NCBI RefSeq assembly: GCF_016653355.1
Contig: NZ_NHSK01000079.1
Span: 1 to 47,821, forward strand
Direction of reading: 5' to 3'
DNA from: Rhodoplanes elegans
GTDB lineage: Bacteria > Pseudomonadota > Alphaproteobacteria > Rhizobiales > Xanthobacteraceae
DNA: 47,821 nucleotides
Made by a program: the position numbers and the translations under genes. Below are positions 8,878-16,997 of the stretch, one piece after another (the stretch's first letter is position 1; each line of letters opens with the position of its first letter). The notes under the pieces are model-generated. The model made no database searches. It had not been told where the DNA came from and saw nothing but the letters and a program-made list of their open reading frames with translations.

Positions 8878-9054
8878 TCAGTGTACGCTGCTCAGGTGCT
8901 GCATCCGAACGATGGCGTCCTTGAGCTGCAGTTTCCGACGCTTCAACTCGGCGAGCTGGAGATCATCGACTGACGGATGCTGGAGCGCATCATTGAGTTC
9001 CGCTTCCAGCATCCGGTGCCGTTGTTCGAGTTCAGCAAGCGAGAGCGTGGCCAT
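8878..9054 (-). CDS. YdcH/DUF465 family small protein (copy 1)
   Basis: A 58-residue highly charged helical protein, starting MATLSLAELEQRHRMLEAEL and continuing with LAELKRRKLQLKDAIVRM before the stop. The E-x-x-H/R-x-x-L heptad pattern and the LKRRKLxLKDxI block are the DUF465 signature. ATG at 9054 gives the standard amino end; AGGAG-like sequence (GAGGAGAAAAGGC) lies just upstream. A second family member (9344-9547) is divergent from it. Function of the family is not established; it is often found near purEK in Rhizobiales. Confidence 0.85.
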   Translation of the reverse strand: MATLSLAELEQRHRMLEAELNDALQHPSVDDLQLAELKRRKLQLKDAIVRMQHLSSVH

Positions 9055-9343
9055 GTGCCTTTTCTCCTCATGTCAGATTGCTGCCTGACTCTGACAGTGT
9101 GCCACGATGACACTTTGGTGTCGACGACGATCGATGGCATCCCGCACGACACCGTTTCGTGATCGTTGCCGTGATCGAGTCGGGCCACTCTGGGAACCTT
9201 GAAAAAACGGCGACGCCGGGCGATACATGCGGCGACAGGCCGCGATCACGTTCGACCCGGGCATGACAGGACCGCGGCCGGTGCAGCGGTCCCATGGTCT
9301 CCGACGGTCCGGTGACCGACCGTACGGTGGCAAACGCGGTCCG

Positions 9344-9547
9344 ATGAACGAGAACGAAGCCGACCTCAAGGGACAGCTCGAGCGCCTGCGCCAGGAGCAT
9401 CGCGACCTCGATGTCGCGATCTCGGTCCTGCAGGACACGCCCGGGTCCGACATCCTCCAGGTGCAGCGCCTCAAGAAGCGCAAGCTCTGGCTGAAGGACC
9501 GCATCTCCTTCATCGAAGACCAGATGACGCCCGACATCATCGCCTGA
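9344..9547 (+). CDS. YdcH/DUF465 family small protein (copy 2)
   Basis: A 67-residue charged, probably helical-hairpin protein: MNENEADLKGQLERLRQEHRDLD, then VQRLKKRKLWLKDRISFIEDQ. LKKRKLxLKDxI matches the same motif in the 8878-9054 protein, so the two are distant paralogues arranged head to head with a 289-base gap that shows no other feature I can support. ATG at 9344 fits the usual length. Cytoplasmic; function unknown. Confidence 0.88.
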   Translation: MNENEADLKGQLERLRQEHRDLDVAISVLQDTPGSDILQVQRLKKRKLWLKDRISFIEDQMTPDIIA

Positions 9548-9587
9548 TCGGCGGCCGGCCGGCTCGATACCGCCTGCCCATACACGG

Positions 9588-9781
9588 CGTGCCCCGGGAC
9601 AAGGGGTGTAGGGCGAAAAGCCCGACGCCCCGCAGAGCCGGGGCCCAGGGGCCGCACGACGGGCGGCACGGCACGCTGTTCACGACACAGACGCCTCGAT
9701 CGAACGTCCGAGCCGGCGGCCTCTGGGTCCCGGCTCGCGGCGCATCGCTTCGCGCTGCAGCGCGTCCGGGACACGGTCGCA
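9588..9781. repeat. Dispersed repeat (family D), copy 1
   Basis: Intergenic GC-rich block containing GTGCCCCGGGACAAGG, GCAGAGCCGGGGCCCAGGGGC and a closing GGCCTCTGGGTCCCGGCTCG...GCGTCCGGGACACGG. The same pieces occur in opposite orientation at 20318-20467. It fills most of the gap between the second ydcH-like gene and the diguanylate cyclase gene. Confidence 0.65.
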
Positions 9782-9802
9782 GTGCTCGCCGGTAAGCAGA
9801 CT

Positions 9803-10549
9803 CTACCCGCCCCCTCCGCTCCGCTGGCGCTTTCGCGCGTACATGGCAGCGTCGGCGCGGGCGAGGGCCTCGGCGGCGGCGTCCGGGTCCGTGAGCGCGG
9901 CCGAGCCGGCCGAGGCGCCGACGGCGATCTCGCCCTCCCGCCACGGCACCCGGGCGGCCGCGATCATCGCCTCCAGCACGGCCGCCTTGGTCTCGGCATC
10001 GTGGTCCGACAGGTTCCACAACAGCACCGCGAACTCGTCGCCGCCGAGCCGGGCGACCAGATCGGAGGCGCGGACATGGCCTTGCAGCAGCGCCGCGACG
10101 GCCTGCAGCACGGCGTCGCCGGCGGCGTGGCCGTGGGTGTCGTTGACCGGCTTGAAGTCGTCGAGATCGAGATAGACCAGCACCAGCCGGCCGCCGTAGC
10201 GCTGGACATGGGCACTCGCGCGCAAAAGCTCGCGCTCGAAGCCGCGGCGGTTGAGGAGGCCGGTGAGCGGGTCGCGGTCGGCATGGGCTTCGAGTTCGGC
10301 GAGGCGCGTCCGCATCGCCGCGAGCTCGGATTCCAGGCGGGCGACCTCGCGGGCGAGCTTTTTCGCGACGCCGGCTTCCAGCCGGTCGACCTCGTCCGCC
10401 AGCCGGCCCGGCTGCGACCGCCCCGGCGCGGGGCGGTGTTGGGGGACTGCGGGCGCGGTCGACGGAGCCTCGGCCGGCGACGACGGCGCCGGCTTGCGGC
10501 CGGCCGCCCCGGTCCGCTGCGTCTGCCGTTCCGCCGTCTTGCCCCGCAT
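9803..10549 (-). CDS. Diguanylate cyclase (GGDEF domain)
   Basis: A 248-residue soluble protein that should make cyclic di-GMP from two GTP. Residues 1-48 are Pro/Ala-rich and probably disordered, 49-90 form a charged coiled coil, and 91-240 are a GGDEF domain: DPLTGLLNRRGFE, VLVYLDLDDFKPVNDTHGHAAGDAVL, and the intact active-site GGDEF at 169-173. RASD at 160-163, five residues before GGDEF, is an RxxD inhibitory site, so product inhibition is expected. No membrane or named sensor domain is seen. The ATG at 10549 is preceded only by a weak GGGAC; longer in-frame starts exist, making the amino end uncertain. It is transcribed divergently from purEK. Confidence 0.9.
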   Translation of the reverse strand: MRGKTAERQTQRTGAAGRKPAPSSPAEAPSTAPAVPQHRPAPGRSQPGRLADEVDRLEAGVAKKLAREVARLESELAAMRTRLAELEAHADRDPLTGLLNRRGFERELLRASAHVQRYGGRLVLVYLDLDDFKPVNDTHGHAAGDAVLQAVAALLQGHVRASDLVARLGGDEFAVLLWNLSDHDAETKAAVLEAMIAAARVPWREGEIAVGASAGSAALTDPDAAAEALARADAAMYARKRQRSGGGG

Positions 10550-10708
10550 GTCCCGGCCGCCGCGCGCCCTGTGATGCTCTCCGCTGTACGTGATTCGCGA
10601 CTCCGGCCGAAGCGACGGCCGTTTCGGCGCGTTCGGCCGACCGGCTCGCTTGCCGCCCGTTACCCCAGCCGATAAAACCGCGCGTCGACCGCCCCGGCGG
10701 TCCTTTGC

Positions 10709-10740
10709 TTGTCCGAGAGAGCCATTGTCCGAGAGAGCCG
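10709..10740. repeat. 16-base tandem duplication at the purE start
   Basis: TTGTCCGAGAGAGCCA (10709-10724) is followed at once by TTGTCCGAGAGAGCCG (10725-10740), 15 of 16 bases identical. The second copy supplies the bases just before, and the G of, the chosen purE GTG. The duplication doubles the purine-rich GAGAGA that could serve as a ribosome-binding site. Confidence 0.8.
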
Positions 10741-11237
10741 TGGCCGCGACTCCGGTCGCCATCATCATGGGCAGCCAGTCCGACTGGGCCACCATGCGGC
10801 ACGCCGCCGAGACACTGGCCGCGCTCGGCGTCGGCCACGTCACCCGCATCGTCTCGGCCCACCGCACGCCCGACCGGCTCTACGCCTTCGCCAAGGGCGC
10901 CAAGGCGGAAGGCTTTCAGGTGATCATCGCGGGCGCCGGCGGCGCCGCCCACCTGCCCGGCATGACGGCGGCGATGACGCCGCTGCCGGTGCTCGGCGTG
11001 CCGGTGGAGTCGAAAGCGCTGTCGGGGGTCGATTCGCTCTACTCGATCGTCCAGATGCCGCCCGGCGTGCCGGTCGGCACGCTCGCCATCGGCCGCGCCG
11101 GCGCCATCAACGCGGCGCTGCTCGCGGCCTCCATCCTGGCGCTGCACGACGCGGATCTCGCCGACCGGCTCGACGCCTGGCGCCGCCGGCAGACCGAGTC
11201 GGTCGCCGAGGCGCCGTCCGAGGAGGCCTCCGCGTGA
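10740..11237 (+). CDS. purE: N5-carboxyaminoimidazole ribonucleotide mutase (PurE class I)
   Basis: A 165-residue cytoplasmic enzyme of purine synthesis that converts N5-CAIR made by PurK into CAIR. Seen: the phosphate-binding [12 protein letters not shown] at the amino end, [14 protein letters not shown] with the catalytic histidine, and [14 protein letters not shown]; length is normal for class I PurE. GTG at 10740 gives the usual amino end; TTG at 10725 is an alternative that adds five residues. Its TGA overlaps the GTG of purK by four bases, so the two are translationally coupled. Confidence 0.95.
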   Translation: MAATPVAIIMGSQSDWATMRHAAETLAALGVGHVTRIVSAHRTPDRLYAFAKGAKAEGFQVIIAGAGGAAHLPGMTAAMTPLPVLGVPVESKALSGVDSLYSIVQMPPGVPVGTLAIGRAGAINAALLAASILALHDADLADRLDAWRRRQTESVAEAPSEEASA

Positions 11238-12334
11238 TCGTTGCGCCGCGTCCGCTCGGGCCGGACGCCACCATCGGCATCCTCGGCGGCGGCCAGCTCG
11301 GCCGCATGCTGGCCCTCGCCGCCGCCCGGCTCGGCTTCAAGTGCCACGTGCTGTGCCCGGACCCGCAGTCCTGCGCCTTCGACGTGGTGCGGCGGGTCAC
11401 CGAGGCCGACTACACCGACAAGGAGGCGCTCGACCGCTTCGCCAACGACGTCGACGTGGTCACCTACGAGTTCGAGAACGTCCCGGCCGAGACCGCGACG
11501 TTCCTGTCGGCCCGCAAGCCCGTCCTGCCCGACCCGAAGATCCTCGCGACCACCCAGGACCGGCTGACCGAGAAGAATTTTGTGACCGCGCTCGGCATCG
11601 CCACTGCCCCCTATGCGGCGGTCGACGATCGCGCCTCGCTCGACGCGGCCCTCGCCGCGCTCGGCCGGCCGGCCGTGCTGAAGACGCGGCGGTTCGGCTA
11701 CGACGGCAAGGGCCAGGTGACGATCCGGGCCAACGACGATCCCGGCGTTGCCTGGGACGAGATCGGACAGCAGCCGGCGATCCTCGAGGCCTTCGTGCCG
11801 TTCGAGCGCGAGGTTTCCGTGGTGGTCGCGCGCGGCCTCGACGGCACCGTCCAGACCTTCGACCTGTGCGAGAACGAGCACCGCGACCACATCCTCAAGG
11901 TCACCCGGGTCCCGGCCGCCGTGCCGGCCGAGATCGCCGCGGCGGCCCGCGACATCGCCGGCCGGATCGCCGATGCGTTCGGCTATGTCGGCGTGATGGC
12001 GGTCGAAATGTTTTGGGTCGCCGACGGCGGGGCCGGCCCCGGCGGCCGCGTGCTGGTCAACGAGATCGCGCCGCGCGTCCACAATTCCGGCCACTGGACC
12101 CAGGACGGCTGCACGGTGTCGCAGTTCGAGCAGCACATCCGCGCGGTGGCCGGCTGGCCGCTCGCCGTGCCGGTCCGCCACGGCCGGGCCGAGATGATCA
12201 ACCTGATCGGCGCCGAGGTCGACGAGCACAAGGCCTGGCTCGCCGTCCCGGGCGCCTCGGTCCACCTCTATGGCAAGCCGATCGTCCGCCCCGGCCGCAA
12301 GATGGGCCACGTGAACCGGGTGTTCGTGGACTGA
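11234..12334 (+). CDS. purK: N5-carboxyaminoimidazole ribonucleotide synthase (PurK)
   Basis: A 366-residue ATP-grasp enzyme that carboxylates aminoimidazole ribonucleotide with bicarbonate and ATP, feeding PurE. The amino-terminal pre-ATP-grasp fold shows [57 protein letters not shown], and the metal-binding [16 protein letters not shown] are all intact. The start is the GTG that overlaps the purE stop; a frame-open region upstream lies inside purE. The end is followed by a 36-base gap and then a convergent small gene. Confidence 0.96.
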   Translation: MIVAPRPLGPDATIGILGGGQLGRMLALAAARLGFKCHVLCPDPQSCAFDVVRRVTEADYTDKEALDRFANDVDVVTYEFENVPAETATFLSARKPVLPDPKILATTQDRLTEKNFVTALGIATAPYAAVDDRASLDAALAALGRPAVLKTRRFGYDGKGQVTIRANDDPGVAWDEIGQQPAILEAFVPFEREVSVVVARGLDGTVQTFDLCENEHRDHILKVTRVPAAVPAEIAAAARDIAGRIADAFGYVGVMAVEMFWVADGGAGPGGRVLVNEIAPRVHNSGHWTQDGCTVSQFEQHIRAVAGWPLAVPVRHGRAEMINLIGAEVDEHKAWLAVPGASVHLYGKPIVRPGRKMGHVNRVFVD

Positions 12335-12370
12335 GGCACCCGTGCGAGACCATCGCCGCGCGGCCGACGG

Positions 12371-12634
12371 TCACGTCTGTTCGCTGTCGCTCGGGTTCCA
12401 GTCGGACTTCGTAAAATCCGGCTGGATGTCGAGACCGAGGACGCGGGCATAGGCCGAAGCGACCGCATGCGTGTAGAAGGCGTCGTCGTGGATCGGCTGC
12501 AGCACGACGAATTTCGTCCGGTCGGCGGTCTGGAGGATGTCATTTCCGCGGATGACGACATGCCTGCAGCCGTTCCGAACAGCGATATCGATCAGCTGCT
12601 TCTGTCGCGGATAGGCCGGCAAAACCGTACGCAT
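12371..12634 (-). CDS. Hypothetical small protein
   Basis: I do not recognise this 87-residue protein. It begins MRTVLPAYPRQKQLIDIAVRNG, has a beta-like RHVVIRGNDILQTADRTKFVVLQPI and a helical HDDAFYTHAVASAYARVLGLD before a polar tail ending DSEQT. Codon third positions are GC-rich and the segment reads like a folded protein, unlike the frame upstream. ATG at 12634 is a choice without a strong ribosome-binding site; GTG at 12679 would add 15 residues. It converges with purK and has no operon partner on its strand. Confidence 0.5.
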   Translation of the reverse strand: MRTVLPAYPRQKQLIDIAVRNGCRHVVIRGNDILQTADRTKFVVLQPIHDDAFYTHAVASAYARVLGLDIQPDFTKSDWNPSDSEQT

Positions 12635-12823
12635 TGTCGATCCGATCGAGACCTGCTGCCATCCGGACCGGCATTGCACCGAGCCGCAGTCCGCGGCAAA
12701 CTCTGAGGTGTCATGCCCGCGACGGTCGCCACTCTGCCGCGAACCCGTGCAGCGGTACAGTGATCCTGGACGTCCGGACCAGCACGGTCCCGCTTTCCAC
12801 AAAGTCGGCCGACAAGGACCTCG

Positions 12824-13150
12824 ATGCAGGCACTTCGGATCAGGGCGATCGCATTCCGAGAGCGGAGCATGTGGTGTGCTCAATGCCTCGAGCACGACAT
12901 CGCCGTGCAGGCCGATGACCTCGCCGGCTTGAGCGTCGCCTTGCGGCAGGCCTTGGTGGACCAGATCGAGATCAGCCGCGACCTCGGAGGCGAGCCGTTC
13001 GCGGCACTGCCGCCGGCACCCGCCCGGTATTTCGCCATGTACGAGGCCGCCGAACCGCCGAATGCCGACGCGAGGGCCGCCGACCCGGTCGGCGCGATCG
13101 GCGCCGGAGAGGCGTTCCTCGTCGCCCCGGAGTTGCGGCTGGTGGCCTGA
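12824..13150 (+). CDS. Conserved small protein, HicB-like fold suspected
   Basis: A 108-residue soluble protein. The centre, MWCAQCLEHDIAVQADDL followed by a helix LSVALRQALVDQI, has the strand-then-helix pattern of HicB-like or related small proteins, and PFAALPPAPARYFAMYEAA is a strongly patterned block. I recall similar bacterial proteins carrying WCAQCLE and LxPAPxRFWEMFE motifs, none with a known function. ATG at 12824 has AAGGA seven bases upstream. No toxin partner such as a HicA gene is adjacent, so an antitoxin role is not supported. rpsU follows after 203 bases in which no gene is visible. Confidence 0.7.
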   Translation: MQALRIRAIAFRERSMWCAQCLEHDIAVQADDLAGLSVALRQALVDQIEISRDLGGEPFAALPPAPARYFAMYEAAEPPNADARAADPVGAIGAGEAFLVAPELRLVA

Positions 13151-13353
13151 CCGGCGGCGCGGCTGCAGAGCGCGGCCGAGCCGGCCGCGATCGTCCGCAC
13201 AATCTCGGATCCACCGTCCGAATGGCGCGACGCATGATGGACTTCGCCCGGATATTCTGCTAAACGCCCGCCCACCTGGGAGCCCGCGCGATCGTTCGAC
13301 CGCTGGCGGACGGCCCGCCAGATCAACCGACAAGACCTTCGAGAGGACGCTTC

Positions 13354-13656
13354 GTGCAGGTACTCGTTCGTGACAACAACGTCGACCAGGCCCTCAAGGC
13401 GCTGAAGAAGAAGATGCAGCGCGAGGGTATCTTCCGCGAGATGAAGCTGCGCGGTCACTACGAGAAGCCCTCCGAGCGCAAGGCGCGGGAGAAGGCCGAG
13501 GCGATCCGCCGTGCCCGCAAGCTGGCCCGCAAGCGCGCCCAGCGCGAGGGTCTGATCCCCGGCAAGCCGAAGCCCGCCCCGCGGGCCGGCGGCCCGGGCG
13601 CCCGTCCCGGCATGGGCGGTGGCGGCGGCGGCTTCCGCAGCAGCGCCCCGCGCTGA
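13354..13656 (+). CDS. rpsU: 30S ribosomal protein S21
   Basis: A 100-residue basic protein of the small ribosomal subunit, near the anti-Shine-Dalgarno region of 16S r[44 protein letters not shown] and the long Arg/Lys-rich helix are typical of alphaproteobacterial S21. The last about 30 residues form a Pro/Gly-rich tail ([16 protein letters not shown]), an extension frequent in Rhizobiales. The start is GTG, with GAGAGGA 8 bases upstream. A strong terminator follows, so it is probably a single-gene transcript. Confidence 0.96.
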   Translation: MQVLVRDNNVDQALKALKKKMQREGIFREMKLRGHYEKPSERKAREKAEAIRRARKLARKRAQREGLIPGKPKPAPRAGGPGARPGMGGGGGGFRSSAPR

Positions 13657-13680
13657 TCCGACCGGTCGAACGACGTTTCG

Positions 13681-13711
13681 CGAGCGGGTGGCCCGGCCGC
13701 CCGCTCGTTTT
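13681..13711 (+). terminator. Intrinsic terminator of rpsU
   Basis: Stem CGAGCGGG (13681-13688) and CCCGCTCG (13700-13707) with an 11-base loop, followed by TTTT. It starts 24 bases after the rpsU stop. Confidence 0.85.
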
Positions 13712-13847
13712 GCGTGGCGGGGCGGCAGCGCAGCCCCGCGTTTCGCGCAGACGGCCGGCGTCGCCGCAAGATCGCCGCGATTGTCCGTGACCCAGGGCTG
13801 GGCCGCACCGTACCGCGACCCTGTCGATGCGCGTCACGAGGAAGACC

Positions 13848-14780
13848 ATGGGTTCCGGTAGCGAAAGTCTCGGCTGGTCCAACCGCCGTCGCAGCGCCGG
13901 TCCCGGGTCCCGCAGCCTCCTCGCCAAATCTTTGATCTCGAAGACGCTTCTGGCCGGCCTAACGGCCGGCGCGCTGGCGCTCGGCGGCTGCTCGACGATC
14001 ATGAACATGCCGACCACGATGGTCGACGACGCGACCTCGGCGGCCTCGCCCGCGAATCTCGCGTCGCTCACCGCGGTGCTGTCGAAGAACCCGAACGATC
14101 CGCAGGCCTACAACATGCGCGGCTCGGTGCTCGGCCAGTCGGGGCGCTACCAGGACGCGCTCGCCGATTTCGACAAGGCGATCCAGATCGACCCGAACTA
14201 CGCCCAGGCCTACGCCAACCGCGGGCTCGCCTATCGCCAGACCGGCAAGCTCGACCAGGCGCTCGCCGACTACGACCGCGCCCTGCAGATCGACCCGGCC
14301 TATGCGGTCGCCTATGTGGGCCGCGGCATGGCGTATCGCGACAAGGGCGAGCTGCTGCGCGCCCTGCAGGACTTCAACAAGGCGGTCCAGATCCGGCCCG
14401 ACAACGCCCAGGCCTACTACAATCGCGGGCTCCTCTATCAGAGCCAGCGCCAGTACCAGTTCGCCATCGACGACTTCTCGACGGCCATCGGTCTGTCGCA
14501 GCAGCAGGCCGAGCCGTTCATCGCCCGCGGCCTCACCTATCTGGCGGTCGGCGACCTCAAGGCCGCCGCCGGCGACCTCGACGACGCGGTCGAGCTCGAG
14601 CCCGAGAACGTCCAGGCCTGGACCAGCCGCGGCCTCGCCTACGAGCGCATGAACGACAAGGAGAAGGCGGCCGGCTCCTACGCCCGCGCCCTCGCCCTGC
14701 GCCAGGGCTACCAGGCGGCCGCCGACGGCTTTCGCCGCGTCGGCGGCGAGCCGGGCCGAACCTACACGACGTTCAACTGA
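13848..14780 (+). CDS. TPR-repeat lipoprotein
   Basis: A 310-residue predicted lipoprotein. A basic stretch (residues 11-33) and a hydrophobic segment end in the lipobox LALGGC, with Cys48 as the lipidated residue. After an Ala/Ser-rich linker, residues about 85-285 hold six consecutive tetratricopeptide repeats, each with the AYxNRGLAYRQTGKLDQALADYDRALQ-like pattern (for example AQAYANRGLAYRQTG and AQAYYNRGLLYQSQR). Such NlpI-like proteins are scaffolds at the envelope. ATG at 13848 is preferred for the preceding GAGGAAG; ATG at 13827 is an alternative. The signal region is longer than usual, so an even later start cannot be excluded. Confidence 0.88.
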   Translation: MGSGSESLGWSNRRRSAGPGSRSLLAKSLISKTLLAGLTAGALALGGCSTIMNMPTTMVDDATSAASPANLASLTAVLSKNPNDPQAYNMRGSVLGQSGRYQDALADFDKAIQIDPNYAQAYANRGLAYRQTGKLDQALADYDRALQIDPAYAVAYVGRGMAYRDKGELLRALQDFNKAVQIRPDNAQAYYNRGLLYQSQRQYQFAIDDFSTAIGLSQQQAEPFIARGLTYLAVGDLKAAAGDLDDAVELEPENVQAWTSRGLAYERMNDKEKAAGSYARALALRQGYQAAADGFRRVGGEPGRTYTTFN

Positions 14781-14803
14781 TAATACGCCCAGACTGGCTC
14801 GCG

Positions 14804-14909
14804 ATCGTTCCGGGGCGGGCCGAAGGCCCGAACCCGGAATCCAGCCAGGAGCCGGGAGCGTGCCGCTGGAGTCCGGGTTCGCGCGTTCCGCGCGCCCCGG
14901 AATGACGGT
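14804..14909. repeat. Dispersed palindromic repeat (family C), copy 2
   Basis: ATCGTTCCGGGGCGGGCC...AACCCGGAATCCAGC pairs with TGGAGTCCGGGTTC...GCGCCCCGGAATGACG. It occupies the convergent gap between the TPR lipoprotein gene and the hydrolase gene and may act as a bidirectional terminator. Confidence 0.8.
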
Positions 14910-14915
14910 GGAGCA

Positions 14916-15731
14916 TCACTCCGCGGCCGGTCGCGCCCCGGCGAGAAAATCCCGCACCGCGTCGAGCGCGCCGAAATCGTCGAGATCCTCGTGATCGCCG
15001 CCTTGCAGGCGGACGAGGCGCTTGTCGCTGCGGAAGGCGGCGAACAGCGCCTCGCCGAAGGCGATCGGGATCACCGAGTCCTGCGTCCCGTGCAGGATCA
15101 GGACCGGTGCCGTGACATCCGGCGCCCGCAGATCCGAGCGGAACTGGTCCTTCATCAACAGCCCGATCGGCGCGAACGGATAGGCGATGCGGGCGACGTC
15201 GGCCGTCGACGTGTAGGGCGCCTGCAGGATCAGCCGCCCGACCGGCCGGGTCGCGGCCAGCGCCACGGCGACGCCGGTGCCGAGCGATTCGCCGAACACG
15301 ACGATGCGGCCGGCGCCGTAGCGCTCCGCCGCGACGGCGTGGGCGGCCGCGGCGTCGGCGATCAGCCCGGCCTCGCTCGGCGCGCCGGTCGACCCGCCAT
15401 AGCCGCGGAACGACACCGCCAGCAGGCCGAAGCCGTCGCCAGCCAGCGCGGAAAAGCGTGGTGCCCGGTGGCGCAAGGCGCCGCCATTGCCGTGCAGATA
15501 AAGGATGACGGGCTTTTCGCCACGCGGCGGGACGTGCCAGGCGACGATCCGCTCGCCGTCGGCGGTCGCGAGCGTGATCTCCTCGGCCTGCGGCAGCCCG
15601 GCCGCGGCCGGCGCGGTGCGGCGCGTCTCGGCCGGGTACATCAGGGTGCGCTGGGCGAGGAACAGCACCAGCACCAGGCCGGCATAGACGAGAGCGGCGC
15701 CCAGGGCGAGCCGCACCAGCAAGGAGATCAT
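14916..15731 (-). CDS. Alpha/beta hydrolase, membrane-anchored (BEM46/ABHD13-like)
   Basis: A 271-residue serine hydrolase. Residues 3-27 form one hydrophobic segment, probably an uncleaved membrane anchor leaving the enzyme on the periplasmic face. The oxyanion-hole motif is LHGNGG (80-84), the nucleophile Ser149 lies in FGESLGTG, the acid is probably Asp218 in HGTQDSVIP and the base His247 in GGDHEDL, so the triad is complete. ATG at 15731 has only a weak GGCGGGCGG ahead of it. It lies 34 bases downstream of a DUF3551 gene and could be its operon partner. Substrate unknown; thioesterase or peptidase-like activity is reported in the wider family. Confidence 0.87.
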   Translation of the reverse strand: MISLLVRLALGAALVYAGLVLVLFLAQRTLMYPAETRRTAPAAAGLPQAEEITLATADGERIVAWHVPPRGEKPVILYLHGNGGALRHRAPRFSALAGDGFGLLAVSFRGYGGSTGAPSEAGLIADAAAAHAVAAERYGAGRIVVFGESLGTGVAVALAATRPVGRLILQAPYTSTADVARIAYPFAPIGLLMKDQFRSDLRAPDVTAPVLILHGTQDSVIPIAFGEALFAAFRSDKRLVRLQGGDHEDLDDFGALDAVRDFLAGARPAAE

Positions 15732-15765
15732 GCCGCCCGCCGCGTCGTCCACCGCACCGGCCGGA

Positions 15766-16053
15766 TCAGCCGGCCGGGTTGCGGCTCTTGCGGCTCTTGC
15801 GCGGCGGCGGCGCCGTATTGAGGCCCCACGAGAACGGGTTCTCGTAGCAGAAGCCGCCATTGCCGCTGATCGCCTGCTGGCACTGCCACAGATTGGCGAA
15901 GTAGCAGTTGGTGCCGCCGCCCCACGCGCCGCCGTACTGGGCGCACCAGGGATAGATCGGCCCGGCCGGGGACGGCACCTGGGCCTGGCTCGCGGCCGCG
16001 CCGGCGACCACCATTGCGGCGGCGAGCCCGGCCGTCACGAGAAACGCGCGCAT
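15766..16053 (-). CDS. DUF3551 secreted small protein, copy 1
   Basis: A 95-residue exported protein. Residues 1-24 are a signal peptide (MRAFLVTAGLAAAMVVAGAA...SQAQ). The mature core is GPIYPWCAQYGG, TNCYFANLWQCQQAISG and NGGFCYENPF, with four conserved cysteines that could form two disulfides. This is the DUF3551 pattern common in Bradyrhizobium and relatives; function unknown. A basic RKSRKSR tail follows. ATG at 16053 has GGAGG seven bases upstream. First of three paralogues in a row; its upstream DNA resembles that of copy 2. Confidence 0.9.
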   Translation of the reverse strand: MRAFLVTAGLAAAMVVAGAAASQAQVPSPAGPIYPWCAQYGGAWGGGTNCYFANLWQCQQAISGNGGFCYENPFSWGLNTAPPPRKSRKSRNPAG

Positions 16054-16191
16054 CGCGACCTCCAACGCAGATTCGAGAATGGCCACGCTAGCATGGTGAC
16101 ACCGCCCGCAGCACGCGCGATGTTCACGACCGCGTGCCGACGCGGCCCATGGCCGTCGGTCGGCGCAGGCCGAGGGCGGCGTGTCCCGGCC

Positions 16192-16476
16192 TCAGTATTG
16201 GCGGTAGTTCTGACCGCTGCGCCGGCGGTCACGCGGCTCGGAGGCCTGGGCCGAGAACGGGTTGCGGTAGCACCAGCCGCCGTTGCCGCTGATCGCCTGC
16301 TGGCATTGCCCGAGATTGGAGAAGTAGCAGTTGGTGCCGCCGCCACCGCGACCGCCATAGTCGGCGCACCAGGGATAGATCGGGCCGACCGAGGACGGCA
16401 CCTGGGCCCGGCTCGCGGGCACGGCCGCGACGACCATCACCGCCGCGAGTCCCGCCGTCACGAGTAGCGCACGCAT
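16192..16476 (-). CDS. DUF3551 secreted small protein, copy 2
   Basis: A 94-residue exported protein, with signal peptide MRALLVTAGLAAVMVVAAV...SRAQ and the same four-cysteine core: GPIYPWCADYGG, TNCYFSNLGQCQQAISG, NGGWCYRNPFSAQ. The tail SEPRDRRRSGQNYRQY is nearly that of copy 3, while the signal peptide is nearly that of copy 1, so copy 2 looks like an intermediate or a recombinant of its neighbours. ATG at 16476 has GGAGG seven bases upstream. A glycine-rich insertion (GGRGGGG) is seen before the second cysteine. Confidence 0.9.
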   Translation of the reverse strand: MRALLVTAGLAAVMVVAAVPASRAQVPSSVGPIYPWCADYGGRGGGGTNCYFSNLGQCQQAISGNGGWCYRNPFSAQASEPRDRRRSGQNYRQY

Positions 16477-16615
16477 TGCGACCTCCAGCACGGATTCGAG
16501 GACATCGACGCTAGCACGGCGCCGACGGCGGCGGGACGCGCCACGATCAAGACTGCGTGCGTACCGCGCCTCGAAGGCGCGTCTCGGCGACCGGCGAACG
16601 ACCGTGGTCGCGGCG

Positions 16616-16885
16616 TCAGTACGGGCGATAGTCCTGACGCGTGCGCCGGCGGTCGCGCGGCTCGGAGGCCTGGGCCGAGAACGGGTTGCGGTAACACCAG
16701 CCGCCGTTGCCGCTGATCGCCTGCTGGCACTGCCAGAGATTGGCGAAATAGCAGTTGGTGGCGCCGCTGCGGCCACCGTACTGGGCGCACCAGGGATAGA
16801 TCGGCCCGGTCTGGGCGCTCGCGGGCGACGGAACGAAGGCGACGGCGGCGCCGAGAGCCGCCAGCGACAGAAGGATCGCGCGCAT
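16616..16885 (-). CDS. DUF3551 secreted small protein, copy 3
   Basis: An 89-residue exported protein: signal peptide MRAILLSLAALGAAVAF...ASAQ, then GPIYPWCAQYGG, TNCYFANLWQCQQAISG, NGGWCYRNPFSAQ and the Arg/Tyr tail EPRDRRRTRQDYRPY. The four cysteines match copies 1 and 2; the loop before the second cysteine is shortest here. ATG at 16885 is preceded by CGAGGAG. The signal peptide differs from copies 1 and 2, suggesting it is the older lineage of the cluster. Confidence 0.9.
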   Translation of the reverse strand: MRAILLSLAALGAAVAFVPSPASAQTGPIYPWCAQYGGRSGATNCYFANLWQCQQAISGNGGWCYRNPFSAQASEPRDRRRTRQDYRPY

Positions 16886-16997
16886 CGGACACTCCTCGGG
16901 CGGCGGGAGGGCTCGTCGCCCGCGCCCGCCGCGGTTGTGTCCTGTTAGAAGCCGCGGCGGCGCGTTTGGTTCGGAGGCGCGCGCGTCGGAAAAGCGG

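Noticed and set aside
12824-13150. HicAB toxin-antitoxin system
   Set aside because: Only a HicB-like centre is seen and no HicA-like gene lies next to it.
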